64,000 bases of DNA from Notospermus geniculatus (Eukaryota > Nemertea > Pilidiophora > Heteronemertea > Lineidae): positions 1 through 64,000 of the forward strand of contig NMRB01001248.1 in assembly GCA_002633025.1 (NCBI GenBank), written 5' to 3'. The translations under genes were made by a program, and so were the position numbers. The notes below the pieces were generated by a model. The model searched no databases. It worked only from the letters and a program-made list of their open reading frames with translations, and was not told where the DNA came from. The stretch's first letter is position 1. The number at the start of each line of letters is the position of its first letter. Shown here piece by piece: positions 11,819-22,700 of this stretch.

Positions 11819-14231
11819 TTAATCTGCAGGCACTACAGACGAACCAGCATTGCACAACGCACAAGCTATATGAACAATCTTGTCTAGTGTAGTCACAGTT
11901 TCAGATGACGAAGTTTGCAACATGCGGATTGGAACAGTACTATTCAAAAAAGTATACCTTTGCCTAACAGTACCAATGATGCGTTCTATGTGAATTCTTA
12001 CAGAGGCAATTGACCTTGTCACTTCTACATCATTTGCATCTAACTGACTTTTTCCTCTTGTAAAGGCAGGAATCTCCAAAGAAGCACCTTTCACTGCCAC
12101 AGAATCCATTATATCAAAACCCCTGTCTGCAAGGACAGTGTCTCCAGGTAACAAGAAATCTAAATACTTTGATTGTTCAGTAACAAATTTGTCAGACGTG
12201 CGCCCACCCAAGCCTTTCGAAATGAAAGAAATGAAACCCTGGGGCGTCATGCTAATCAGGTACTTCACAGTATTGTGGCTCTTATATTGTGAATAGGTTT
12301 GTGCACGTGCACGCAGATCGCTCGGACGTTCACAGAATATCTCGAAACAGTCAATAACTGACACACAGTTCTTGTATCTAGACTGGAAACAAACTGGAAG
12401 AGTTTTTTTGATCACATCCTTATCGGGCCAAAAAAGTAAGGCCGGCACAACATATCTATACATCAACTCAATTGTTTCCTGAAATATCCTGGAAATTGTC
12501 GAGTCACTAACTGCAAAAAGATATGCCAGAAATCCAACGGTTAGGTTATGCTTCATCCGAAGCAAAACTATCAACAGCTGTTGGAACTTAGGAACTGTCC
12601 TCGACGTCATAGCATTTTCAATTAAATGAAAAATGGCCAGTAGCACATGAAAACTCGGCAGCCCTGTCAACATCTTAACTCGACCATCGTTGTTTTCCAA
12701 ACTGGACAGATCGAAATTGTTTTTATCTATCTTTTCCCGGAGTAGAATGTTTTCTATACGCAACTGTTGATTATCATAAATGAGTCGGTCAATATCCTCC
12801 CCAGTTAAGTCTGTGTTGGTTTCATGGAAAGATAGGCCTACTGAAAAATCACTGGTCAATTTGGAAGCATGCTCCTCCTCTGAAACATCTGCATGTTCAG
12901 ACACTACGTTAGTCTCACATGTCTCAGTATCATTCAAAGATGCTGAAACATCACCAGTAACATTAGCATCCCCCTCCCCATCTGCACATTCAGAAACTGT
13001 AACTTCTGGCACAACATCAGAAATTGAACCGGTATCCACCTTCCGTTTCTTGTTTTCATGAGGTGCACTGGTTGAGGCCTCCAACTTTCGTTTCTTCATC
13101 GACTGTCTTCGGTGGAAAGTTTTCAACTTTTCACTCAGGCGGCGTTTCTCTGGCGACTTCACGAAATTGAAAATGGATGGAACGTAATCTGGGCACAGAG
13201 CGTTGTCGTTCTTCTCACCTGCAGAAAGAATAATAAAATAAATATGATAGGCAAGACCTAGGCCCTATTTTTTTGAAACTGGGGGTATGGTACCAAATGG
13301 GGCAATGCCAATGGTACCAGTGGCTCAGGGTTTCCGCCAGGATTTTTTCAAGGAGGGGGGAGAAAAAAAATTTGAAATTTTTTTTTTCCGTTTTTTTGTT
13401 AAAAATGGCCTTCAGAGTCATTTTTTACACTCCAAACTGCAAAATTAGTCTTCCTTCTGCATGAAAATTGCATTTGAAATGTAAGAAATCAAAGAAAAAC
13501 ACCACTGAAGTGAAAACTAGCATAATGGAGTGCTGGCATTGACCCATGCACAGCATGCATGGCACCTGACCTGCTGACAGAAAGACACTGACAGGGCCCA
13601 GCCCGCGCGCTTTAGGTAGGCCTAGGCCTACATCGTGATACATGACCTAGGGCCCTAGCAGCATAGCCTTGGTTGGCTAGGCCTAGGCCCTAGTCAGTCA
13701 CTCAACAGTAAGCTGGTAAGCATGGTAAGTATCGGATCTGGCATGTCTGGGACGTGCACTCTCTGCTCCATCGCAACAACAACGCCAGGCCGACAGCCAG
13801 TCAGTGCAGCTAGCCAACGTGCATAATGGAGTGCATTGACCCACGCATGGCACCCGACGACACTGACACAGTGACACTACAGGGCCCGGCGCATGGGCGT
13901 CCCGCGCTTTTTTCTTTAGCATGTTTAGGCCGGCGTAGGCCTAACAAACGTACGACGGAGGTCGTGGCCTGTGACATGTAGGTCTATCGAGTCTTCTGAA
14001 ACAGATTAGGCCGAGGCCTAATTGAAACTGAGGCCTACCTGAGATGAAATGTGCACTACAGAGCCTATCGCTGTCCAATGGACACCAGTCCTGTCGGCGA
14101 ATTGCCGCCAACCATTTTCCTCTCCTCTCACGATCTTTCGGAATCCGATAGAAATGCACCGTTGGCTCATCTGGGCCCCTTTCCTGATCCTCACGGTTCC
14201 TGCAGCCCACCGCACAACATGTCTTCACCAT
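11819..14231 (-). CDS. THAP-domain DDE_4-type transposase
   Basis: Two exons (14231-14039 and 13218-11819) join across an 820-bp GT-AG intron in phase 1 to give 530 residues. Exon 1 starts MVKTCCAVGC and holds most of a THAP zinc finger: C-x3-C at the start, then CSAHF, with the conserved final PDYVPSIF supplied by exon 2. That split makes the splice convincing. A lysine/arginine-rich stretch and an acidic linker follow, then a helix-turn-helix (HNLTVGFLAYLF ... TISRIFQ). The catalytic acids are D in SVIDCFEIF, D in LADRGFD and E in RIHIERIIG. THAP would bind the TIRs and the DDE core would cut and rejoin DNA. The intron contains T-rich and aggcct-rich sequence with no gene. Confidence 0.85.
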
Positions 14232-14327
14232 ACCGTGCGTGGGAAACAAGAAAACTTCCAAAAAAAACAAAAATAGGGCAAGGGTGCCCAGTCATCAATG
14301 CATTCAGCCATTGTCAGCATTCAGATT

Positions 14328-14400
14328 TGACGGCCAATATGGCGGCAACAAATTGCTTGCGTCACGTGATATTAGGCTGTGACGTCACGTGGGAAACCTC
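14328..14400 (-). promoter_or_regulatory. Right TIR with CRE and YY1-like motifs, probable promoter
   Basis: On the minus strand the order is GAGGTTTCCCAC, one TGACGTCA, then the GCCGCCATATTGGCCGTCAA block shared with the left TIR. The transposase start codon at 14231 lies about 100 bp inside. The two TIRs are alike at the tip and in the YY1-like block but diverged between them. Confidence 0.5.
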
Positions 14401-14404
14401 TATA

Positions 14405-15205
14405 GAGAAGTTGAGCTGTATGGATGCGGACAGTTTCATAAACGCATTTGTACGCTTCACGGCAAGAAGAGGAGTCCCTCAGAGAGTTAGAACGGACAAT
14501 GAAACGAACTTCACGGGAGGTGAGAGAGAGGTGCGAGAATCCGTTATGGAGTCAGCTCGAGTCAAGAATCATCTATTGAAGAACGGGATACAGTATGACC
14601 AAGATATCCAGTGGGATTTTAATCCTCCTGCTGCGTCCCATATGGGAGGGATATGGGAAAGGCTTATTCGTTCGATTAGAAGAGCTCTTGTGTTTGCTGT
14701 AGGGGATCAGGTTCTTGACGACGAAAGACTTGAGACGTTGTTCTGTGAGGCGGAGTCTGTTGTCAATGGGCGTCCTCTCACTGCGACATCCGATGATCCG
14801 GCTGACATGGAACCACTCACCCCCAACCACCTGCTTCTGTTACGTGGTTGTTGGAAAAGACCCCCCGGAGGGTTTGTTAAAGAACATGTTTTCCGGAGAC
14901 GCTGGAGGCATGTCCAGTGGGTGGCGGATCAGTTTTGGCGTAGATGGGTACGGGAATACTTACCCACTGTACAACTTCGGCCAAAATGGATTGAGACTAC
15001 CAGGAATCTACAAGTTGGGGATGTGGTTATTATCGTTGATGAGGTGGTACAAAGTCCCAGAAGAAATTGGCCGCTCGCTCGAGTGACGAGAACCTTCCCT
15101 GGAGAAGATGGGCTGGTACGGTCTGCGGAGGTGAAAACTGCTAATGGTCTGCTTGTCAGACCAGTCGCTAAGCTGTGTCATCTGGAATCCGTTGGAGATG
15201 AATAG
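14405..15205 (+). pseudogene. BEL/Pao pol, integrase core end and C-terminal domain
   Basis: This is the continuation of the pol frame right of the inserted transposon. The second integrase aspartate is in RTDNETNF and the catalytic glutamate in GGIWERL. After them comes the domain typical of Pao integrases (HVFRRRWRHVQWVADQFW, then QVGDVVIIVDE), ending at TAG 15203-15205. Removing the insertion plus one copy of the TATA duplication (11,304 bases, a multiple of three) brings both halves into one frame, so the pol frame was open at this point when the transposon arrived. The open frame extends upstream to 14051 only by chance, through transposon sequence. Confidence 0.85.
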
Positions 15206-15782
15206 ACGTTTTGCATATTACGTGTAACGATCGTTGACTTATACGTTTCATCGAACTCGTGAACATTCGAAAATTATTCGTGTTTGGACTTTGGTAGTTT
15301 TGATTTGACAGAGGCTGGCAACAGTTTGGATCAAAGGCTAGAATAACGCCTCCTTACTGGGAGTGTACGACGTGCTCTGCTCCTGCCTACCTTTGCTCGA
15401 ATCACGGTTCAATCATCTGTGGTGATGTTTCCAGATAGCGCGATGTTGAAGTTCAGTTTGCGCGTTCAGTTTATTGAGACCAGAGACACTGGTGAGAGAC
15501 TGTTGAGTTTCGTGGTGTTTTCGTCCAATTAGAGACTTTGCCTTTATTGCGTTTTCGTATTAAGCGAACTTTGTTTCAACGGCCAGGCATTCTTGGACTG
15601 TTGTTTGGCAAATGGCCGTTCTATTGAGGTTGAATTGGGTTTGGCGTCTGAGACACTGAGTCACTGTGCTAGGTTAGCGCATCCTTGAGTTTGTTTTGGA
15701 CTGTTAAAGAGTTGTGGGCTACCGCCTAAGTGTGCTTGTTTTGTGTTAAATGATCTGGTGATATCATTTAAAGGGGCCGGGA
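15206..15782 (+). other. BEL/Pao 3' untranslated region with polypurine tract
   Basis: No reading frame of interest is present. It ends in a purine-rich run (AAAGGGGCCGGGA) directly before TGTTGG, the arrangement expected of the plus-strand primer next to a 3' LTR. Confidence 0.5.
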
Positions 15783-16276
15783 TGTTGGGGCCATTTCCAA
15801 TTTTTGTTGAGTTAGCGCCGCATATGATGACGAAAGCGAGGCGGGGAAGATTGAATGGCTGACGGCGGAGCCTCACTTGTTGCACCGTTGAAGATATGTC
15901 CAATTTGTGGTGGAAATGGAACGATTTAGTCGTGAAGAAAGGCATTAAATGATATATCAAGTCAACGTGTCACTTCAAGTCGGTTTCTTCGAGGTAGTTG
16001 TGTTCTTGTTACGTCAGAAAGCCAGTCAGGTCATACCGGCAGAAGCCCCGTCCCCCACACCGGACACTCACTTACGTTACACCGGTGCTGTCACCACGCT
16101 GTTAATCGCTAAAAGAGCCAGACGCGGAGTGCGACTTACCGAAGGGGGATCCCGTAGCATCTGGCAAGCCAGACTAGCAGCCAAACTGCACATCCTCTTC
16201 TCATCAACAGAATATCACCCTACTTGTTTCGTCGTCTTCGAAAGCCTTATTCGGCGGGCATACATGTATTTCAACA
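15783..16276 (+). repeat. Probable 3' LTR of the BEL/Pao element
   Basis: The segment starts TGTTG and ends CAACA, a 5-bp inverted terminus of the TG...CA kind, and lies directly behind a polypurine tract. Length is about 494 bp. The right boundary is inferred only from the CAACA terminus, because the 5' LTR is outside the window. An earlier end at a CA near 16016 is possible. Confidence 0.5.
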
Positions 16277-17832
16277 CATGACGCCTTCTAAATCCATTTT
16301 GATTTCGAAGCGAGAGCAATATAGCGGCGTTGTATTCACGGAGTAGCCAATTAGACAGAAGCAAGCTGCGCTGTCGATGTTAAAATTATTGGCCTTCAGC
16401 GCATGTCAACACAACATGATTTTATGATTAGATCGGGCCACGTGATGTAAACAATGACATCATCTTTGTTGACAAACATTGCGAATTTCGTGGCCCGCGA
16501 AATGACTCATGATATATTATCTTTAGGTTATTGGATTGAATCCTCTCCACGTGTCTTCACTTGCCTCAGCGCGTGCGGGGTTCTGCGACAGAGATGAGGT
16601 GAGTTCTTAAAAAATCTCGAATCGACTTTTTTCGCGGGCGCTAAATGGGCCCTGACGACATCAAAACTATAGGGGTTTGTCAACATTGACTGCGTCAAAA
16701 TGGATGCTAGATATTGGACACCCTGGCAAACTATTTCTATAGAAAGTATAGAGAAACCGAGGCCGCAAAAATGCATTCTGGAAGCCCGGCAACCTTGGAA
16801 ACAATTCCTCCCGGGAACGCCACGGCAGTACCAATTCCGCGAAACGCACGTGCACCGAACTCTTCAATGGAAAACGTCACAAAACTCGCAAGCGTCTCGC
16901 TTGCACCCGCCCGCTGAAACACTCCAATGGAAACAAGGTGTGACAGGAATCAACGTCCTTGGAATGCAAGTCCGCCAAACAATAACCCGCTATTATATGG
17001 TTATATTCGAATGGTCATGGTCTCTCTAGCCATGCATTCTAATCCCTTGCTGAACAATAAGTTCTGACTTAGATTCCATGGGGACTTTCATCCCTGCCAC
17101 ACCAGCCTGCCGAAGACTGCGTTCGGAGTTTAAAATGGCCGTTTTCATATTTTCAGGTCATCCTCCCATAATAAGGTTCTGAGCTGTCGGGGGATGAAAC
17201 ATGTCGACCTTTAGATGAGGAACACCAACGATGCCCTGCAGTAGTAAGAGATACTTTCATGGGTTTCGTAGACTGGATCTTTTACGGGACTTGAAGCATT
17301 TGGATCTTTTAGGAGACTTGAAACATTCTTTATACTGTTTACTAATGAATGTGGTGTATCATTTTGATAAGCTTAATAAAAAAGAAAACTTAATTATAAG
17401 CCGACTTTTGCCTCTTTGGATATACTCTAAAATCACGTTTAAAAGGTCAGGTGGACGGATGCCAGAATTATTCAGCGGGCCTTTTAAAATGACAGTGAGC
17501 CTTGGATACTGTTAAAATGGGAGGGGATTATTGGTAGGCTAGAGCCAATCAGATGAATGTCTCTATTTCTAAACTTGAATAGAACTGGTCCATTCATTAA
17601 TTTTCGCACCTGTCATCATGACCTCTTAAATGTGACTTTAGAGTATATTTGCTAATCTGTACAATCAAGATTTAATTTATATCAATTGTGTTTTCATTTC
17701 AGTTCGTTATCCCTGGTCGGATGTACCCACATGCATTAGAATCGTAGGTCCAGCTGGATGCCTTAAAGTGTACGCTCAGTAAGTCTACTCATGTGTCAGC
17801 CTTTAAAGAGGCTATATCAAGAGTTTTTCATT
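16277..17832. other. Intergenic stretch without a supported gene
   Basis: The short overlapping frames at 16528-17029 on both strands have no domain. The stretch contains one inverted copy of a dispersed repeat (16940-17055) and otherwise ordinary AT-rich sequence with a splice-acceptor-like tract near 17695. Nothing further is supported. Confidence 0.5.
16940..17055 (-). repeat. Dispersed repeat R1, copy 1
   Basis: On the minus strand it shares TTATTGTTCAG, GGCTAGAGAGACCATGA, ATTCGAATATAACC and GCGGACTTGCATTCC with copies at 19300 and 48768. Confidence 0.7.
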
Positions 17833-18639
17833 GCCTGCTCTAGAAACCATCAGAAGCTCCTTGACCACATCAGCCTTGAGATAGGTGATTCTTTGATTGA
17901 TCCTAATGAGACCATTAAAGTCCTTGGAGTCAAATTTGACGCCCAAATGACAATGAGTAAACATGTTAGTGAGGTTTGCCGAGCTGCAAATTTTCATTTA
18001 TACAAGATCGGTAAAATTCGGAATCTGCTCACCCACTCAGCAACAGTCAGTGCCATACGAACACTTGTCATGTCAAGGATAGATTATTGTAACAGCCTTC
18101 TCGCCGGGGTATCTGATAGTGCCATAAAAAGGCTCCAGTTGGTTCAAAATTCGGCCGCCCGTCTCGTAACGAAGACTCCAAAGCGTTCACACATTACACC
18201 AATATTGTTTCAGCTCCACTGGCTGCCGGTCAGGGCCCGTGTTGAATATAAGGTCGCTATTAAGGTGTACCAGTGCCTGCACCAAGCAGCTCCAATATAT
18301 CTACAGGATGCCATCGTTCCTTATTCTCCAACACGTGCTCTGAGGTCCGGCAGTCAAAACTTATGTCAGGAACCTCGAACGAAAAAGAAAATTGGTAACG
18401 GTGCTTTCTCTGTGGCTGGTCCTCAGATCTGGAATAGTTTACCCCAGTCCCTTCGTGCCATTGATTCCTATAATTCTTTTAGAACCAATTTAAAAACTCA
18501 TCTTTTTATGAAATATTTGTATTAGGCCTAGATGAATTTTTATGTTTTTAATAATCATGCTACGTGTCTTACTTTGTAAAGCGCTTTGAAATATTTTATG
18601 TAAAGCGCTATAGAAGTGGTTTTTAATAATAATAATAAT
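17833..18639 (+). pseudogene. 5'-truncated CR1/Jockey-like LINE, RT C-terminus and 3' tail
   Basis: The open frame ending at 18525 encodes the RT C-terminal region typical of this group: VLGVKFD, then SRIDYCNSLLAG, RLQLVQNSAARLV, HWLPVRARVEYK and FSVAGPQIWNSLPQSLR. The 3' untranslated part has the AAAGCGCTTTGAAATATTTT-type element and ends in an (AAT)n tail that runs into an assembly gap. The upstream part of the RT and the endonuclease are absent, as expected of 5' truncation during target-primed insertion. The start near 17833 is approximate. Confidence 0.85.
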
Positions 18640-19249
18640 NNNNNNNNNNNNNNNNNNNNNNNNNNNNNNNNNNNNNNNNNNNNNNNNNNNNNNNNNNNNN
18701 NNNNNNNNNNNNNNNNNNNNNNNNNNNNNNNNNNNNNNNNNNNNNNNNNNNNNNNNNNNNNNNNNNNNNNNNNNNNNNNNNNNNNNNNNNNNNNNNNNNN
18801 NNNNNNNNNNNNNNNNNNNNNNNNNNNNNNNNNNNNNNNNNNNNNNNNNNNNNNNNNNNNNNNNNNNNNNNNNNNNNNNNNNNNNNNNNNNNNNNNNNNN
18901 NNNNNNNNNNNNNNNNNNNNNNNNNNNNNNNNNNNNNNNNNNNNNNNNNNNNNNNNNNNNNNNNNNNNNNNNNNNNNNNNNNNNNNNNNNNNNNNNNNNN
19001 NNNNNNNNNNNNNNNNNNNNNNNNNNNNNNNNNNNNNNNNNNNNNNNNNNNNNNNNNNNNNNNNNNNNNNNNNNNNNNNNNNNNNNNNNNNNNNNNNNNN
19101 NNNNNNNNNNNNNNNNNNNNNNNNNNNNNNNNNNNNNNNNNNNNNNNNNNNNNNNNNNNNNNNNNNNNNNNNNNNNNNNNNNNNNNNNNNNNNNNNNNNN
19201 NNNNNNNNNNNNNNNNNNNNNNNNNNNNNNNNNNNNNNNNNNNNNNNNN
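18640..19249. other. Assembly gap (610 N)
   Basis: Run of N. The (AAT)n tail on its left edge probably broke the assembly. The upstream exon(s) of the first ankyrin gene may lie here or beyond. Confidence 1.
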
Positions 19250-19299
19250 CAATAATCTGCTATCGTATGGCTATGTTCACGGTCTCTATACCCACAGAC

Positions 19300-19425
19300 G
19301 CTACACTTGTCTTATTGTTCAACCAGAGATTAGAATATGTGGCTATAGACACCGAGACCATTCGAATTTACCAGTAACCACACAATAGCAGGCGACTGTC
19401 TAGCGGACTTACATTCCAAGGCCTT
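19300..19425 (+). repeat. Dispersed repeat R1, copy 2
   Basis: It shares TTATTGTTCA, GATTAGAATATGTGGCTA, ACCATTCGAAT and GCGGACTTACATTCCAAGG with the other R1 copies. Confidence 0.65.
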
Positions 19426-19706
19426 TCTCCTCTGGTACACCGGCATTCATGAGGGCTGATGGGGATCTTCGGTTCTGGCTCTGGGCTCTTGGCTCTATCT
19501 CAGATTAGGGTCGTCCCGACGTCGGTGCACAGTTGAACATACATGACATGCCTGAAGAAGGCCCTTATCAGGACCGAAAATTTGCAAAATTTTCAGACGA
19601 CTGTCTCAGCATTTGTGTTCAAAGGACTTTCTCCTCTGGTACACCGGCATTCATAATAGCTGATGGGGATGTTAGGTTCCGGCTCTTGGCTCTTTCTCAG
19701 ATGCCC
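19418..19706 (+). repeat. Direct duplication of about 90 bp around a hammerhead-like unit
   Basis: The segment 19418-19507 recurs diverged at 19617-19706 (CTTTCTCCTCTGGTACACC, GCTGATGGGGAT, GGCTCTTGGCTCT). The two flank a decayed hammerhead-like unit at 19545-19600 (CTGAAGA, a weak GG(A/C)CC hairpin, GAAA). Both copies end in a TCTCAG acceptor-like sequence; the second one is used as the proposed acceptor of the ankyrin gene. Confidence 0.6.
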
Positions 19707-22700
19707 GTGCAAAGGTGAATATATTTGATGAAATATGCAACCCAATGTTTCCGCTGAAAGAAACAATGAGTGGGATTCTTGATCGCCTAAAAAGGCCGAG
19801 GCGAGACCTGCCCGACCAGAATCTCATAGTCCCAGTTGCAGGGAGTCATCTAATCAGTGATGAACAACAGGGGGAAGGGCCTGTTAGAAACGCCAGGTTT
19901 GCTGACGTTTCAGCAACGCCAACGGCTTTGGACGAAACAGGAGCTGATGTAAATGCCGAAAACAACAACAAGCCAACAGCGCTAATAAAGGCAGCTCAAA
20001 ATGGACACATTGACACTGTTGATCGGCTGATAGAGGCAGGAGCTAATGTAAATGCTGAAGACCAAGACAAGTGGACAGCGCTAATGAACGCGGCTCGACA
20101 TGGACACACTGACATTGTCGATCGGCTCATAGTGGCAGGAGCTGATGTAAATGCTCACGACGAAGACAAGTGGACAGCGCTATTGACGGCGGTTCGACAT
20201 GGACACACTGACATTGTCAATCGAGTCATACTGGCAGGCGCTGATGTAAATGCTGAAGACAAATACAAGTGGACAGCGCTATTGTTCGCGGCTAAAAATG
20301 GACATATCGACATTGTCGATCGGCTCAAAGAGACAGGAGCTAATGTAAATGCTGAAAACCAAAACAAGTGGACTGCGCTAATGAAGGCGGCTCAAAATGG
20401 CTCAAAATGGACACACTGGCGTTGTCGTTCGGCTAATAGAGGCAGGAGCTGATGTCAATGCTAAAAACATAAACAAATGGACAGCGCTAATGGAGGCGGC
20501 TTTTGATGGACACACTGACATTGTCAATCGGATCATAGAGGCAAGAGCTGATGTAAATGCTGAAGACAAAGACAAGGTGACAGGGCTAATAGCCGCGGCT
20601 CAGAATGGACACATTGACATTGTCGACCGGCTCGTAAGGGCAGGAGCTGATGTAAATGCTGGAAACAGAAACAAGGGAACAGCGCTAAAGTTTGCGGCCC
20701 AAAATGGACACACTGACATCGTTAATCGGCTCATAGGGGCAGAGGCTGATGTAAATGCTGGAAGCAAAAACAAGAGGACAGCGCTAATGACCGCGGCATT
20801 AAATGGACACACTGAAATTGCATGTCGTCTGATACAGGCAGGAGCTCATGTAAATGTACATGATTCATTTGGGAAGACAGCACTGGCAAAAGCCTCACAA
20901 TTCGGGCATAAAGAAGTGGTTGAAGTCCTCATCGAAGCAGGAGCGAAAATTGATATCTGTGACAACACGGGAAAAAGCTGTTTATATCTGGCTGCTAAAT
21001 CTGGCCACATTGAAGTGTGTAAATTCCTTTGCAACCACCGACCAGAAATGCTGGATACGATTCACCACTTAGCAAAATCCAACGACGAAATAGTACAAAT
21101 AATTGGGATATTGTCACCTATGAGAGGGCATAAGTTGACAACTGATCTACCGAGTATAGAGAACATTGATACTCTTCGTATGTCACTCATCTTAGCTGGA
21201 AAAGGACTCCTATATCTGATGGGGAAGGAAGGACATCTACCCTTAAAAAATGTCATTGATTACCGGATCTTTGACAACCTATTCCAACGTCACAAGTATG
21301 ATCTTGTAACAAACGCTACTTCCTTCCCAGAACATGTTGCATCGCGTCTACCTAGGGTATCCGAGATGATCAGATGCCCTGGTATCGGCAACATTCGTGC
21401 TCTACCAGATGATAAGGCAGGACATATTGTACGCGATATAAATGATAAAGTGGAAAAAGTGCTGAGATGCCTATATCCAAATCCAGAAGAAAATATCACC
21501 GAATGCGGAAGTGTTGCGGAAAACACGAAAGTTGGGGTACCAGATGAGTTTGATTATATGATAACGTCACCAATAGACAAAATGGAGACTAGGTACATCC
21601 GGGACTTTCAACATGGTTATCTTTACTACGAATTGGGGCGTCAAGCAAGGACAGTAGCAGCGACCAGCGCGTTAAAGCAGTCAAGAGGAAGTAACTATTT
21701 TCATCATCAATTCTGCATTGATTTAACTATTGAGCTCCATCTTGATGAATGTTCATTTCTTTGTTCCCAAATAGGGAACGTAAAAGATGGTGGCCATGCG
21801 AATACTGAGATAAAGATGAAATGTGATAGAGGGATTGATGAGAAACTAAAAGTATCCGTCGACCTCGTCCCGGTGCTTCACTTCAAAGACCAGTGGCCTG
21901 ACTACCTCATTTCACACACATGGATGATGAAGAGAGAGGAACTAAAATCTCACGGGTTCTTTCTGGTGGCCAGACCCCCGCATAAGAACAGTGATCTTGG
22001 AAAGCAGATGAGGGAAAACGGTCAGGAAAAACAACGCACAGAACTCTGGTGTATCTCTTTTCCTCATCTCGAGACGATACACATTGCCAAACTCGAGCCC
22101 AGGGTGAGGGATGCATATGTCGCAGCAAAGTGTCTACGCAATCCTGATGTGTGTCGGATACTTGTGAGGGACGAGGATGGACTCCTGCACAATGCTGACA
22201 AGTATGTGACCAGCTATCTTCTGAAAACTGTCTTCCTACACAACGTTGAGGACTTCTTATCTGAGGAGAATAGTTTAATAGAGATGGTTCACGTAATATA
22301 CCAGCAGTTGGAAGGTTACCTGGCTGATGGATTCTTGCCACTGTTTTGGCAACCCAGCGTGAATCTTCTAGAGGGACTGAAGCTCAACCCAAAGAAATCA
22401 CTCCGTGTGGCCAGGCTAATGAAGAGGTTTGTTGACCTGTTGTATGAGAAGGAGACAGCTGAAGCCACAGCCAGTAACAGGGAGACGATTGCCAGGCCAG
22501 AGAGCCAGACTACTACGGGAACGTTTTCCAGCCTTCTTGAGCCTGTCAGCCAGTTGGGATACTTTGTCTTCTCTGAAGAAGAGGGCGACACAGAAGAGCC
22601 TTGCCCCGCATCCTCGGCGTCAGGCAGGAGAACCGATCGCAGTCAGAAACAGTCGAAAAATGTGTAAGTACAATGACTAGTTTTTATAGAACAAATAGGG

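Larger units (their letters stand above)
3101..14400. mobile_element. Two-gene DNA transposon (ISL2EU-like) with THAP-DDE transposase and SWIM-YqaJ-PHD protein
   Basis: The ends are inverted repeats (GAGGTTTCCCAC at the left, its complement at the right) flanked on both sides by TATA. TATAGAG also occurs as a direct repeat, so the exact duplication length is uncertain. Excision restores the integrase frame of the host retrotransposon. The two genes are convergent, each starting 120-170 bp inside one TIR. A transposase with a THAP finger and DDE_4 catalytic core, combined with a YqaJ nuclease protein, resembles the ISL2EU group of the PIF/Harbinger-IS superfamily as I recall it. The 4-bp duplication does not fit the 2-bp duplication I recall for that group. 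All exons look intact, so the copy may be young. Confidence 0.75.
1..16276 (+). mobile_element. BEL/Pao LTR retrotransposon, 5' end outside window, interrupted
   Basis: The pol domains run in BEL/Pao order: end of the retropepsin-like protease region, reverse transcriptase, A17-type peptidase region, RNase H, H2C2 zinc finger, integrase core and the Pao-type C-terminal domain. A purine-rich tract follows, then a probable 3' LTR. Gag, the start of the protease and the 5' LTR lie left of the window. The element is broken twice: a 1-nt frameshift near 930 and an 11.3-kb DNA transposon at 3101-14400. It is therefore a dead copy. Family assignment rests on domain order and motifs; the LTR pairing cannot be tested here. 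Confidence 0.85.

Noticed and set aside
14051-14400. Upstream part of the 384-codon frame leading into the integrase
   Set aside because: It crosses the transposon's THAP exon and right TIR. The integrase reading begins only after the TATA duplication at 14401-14404.
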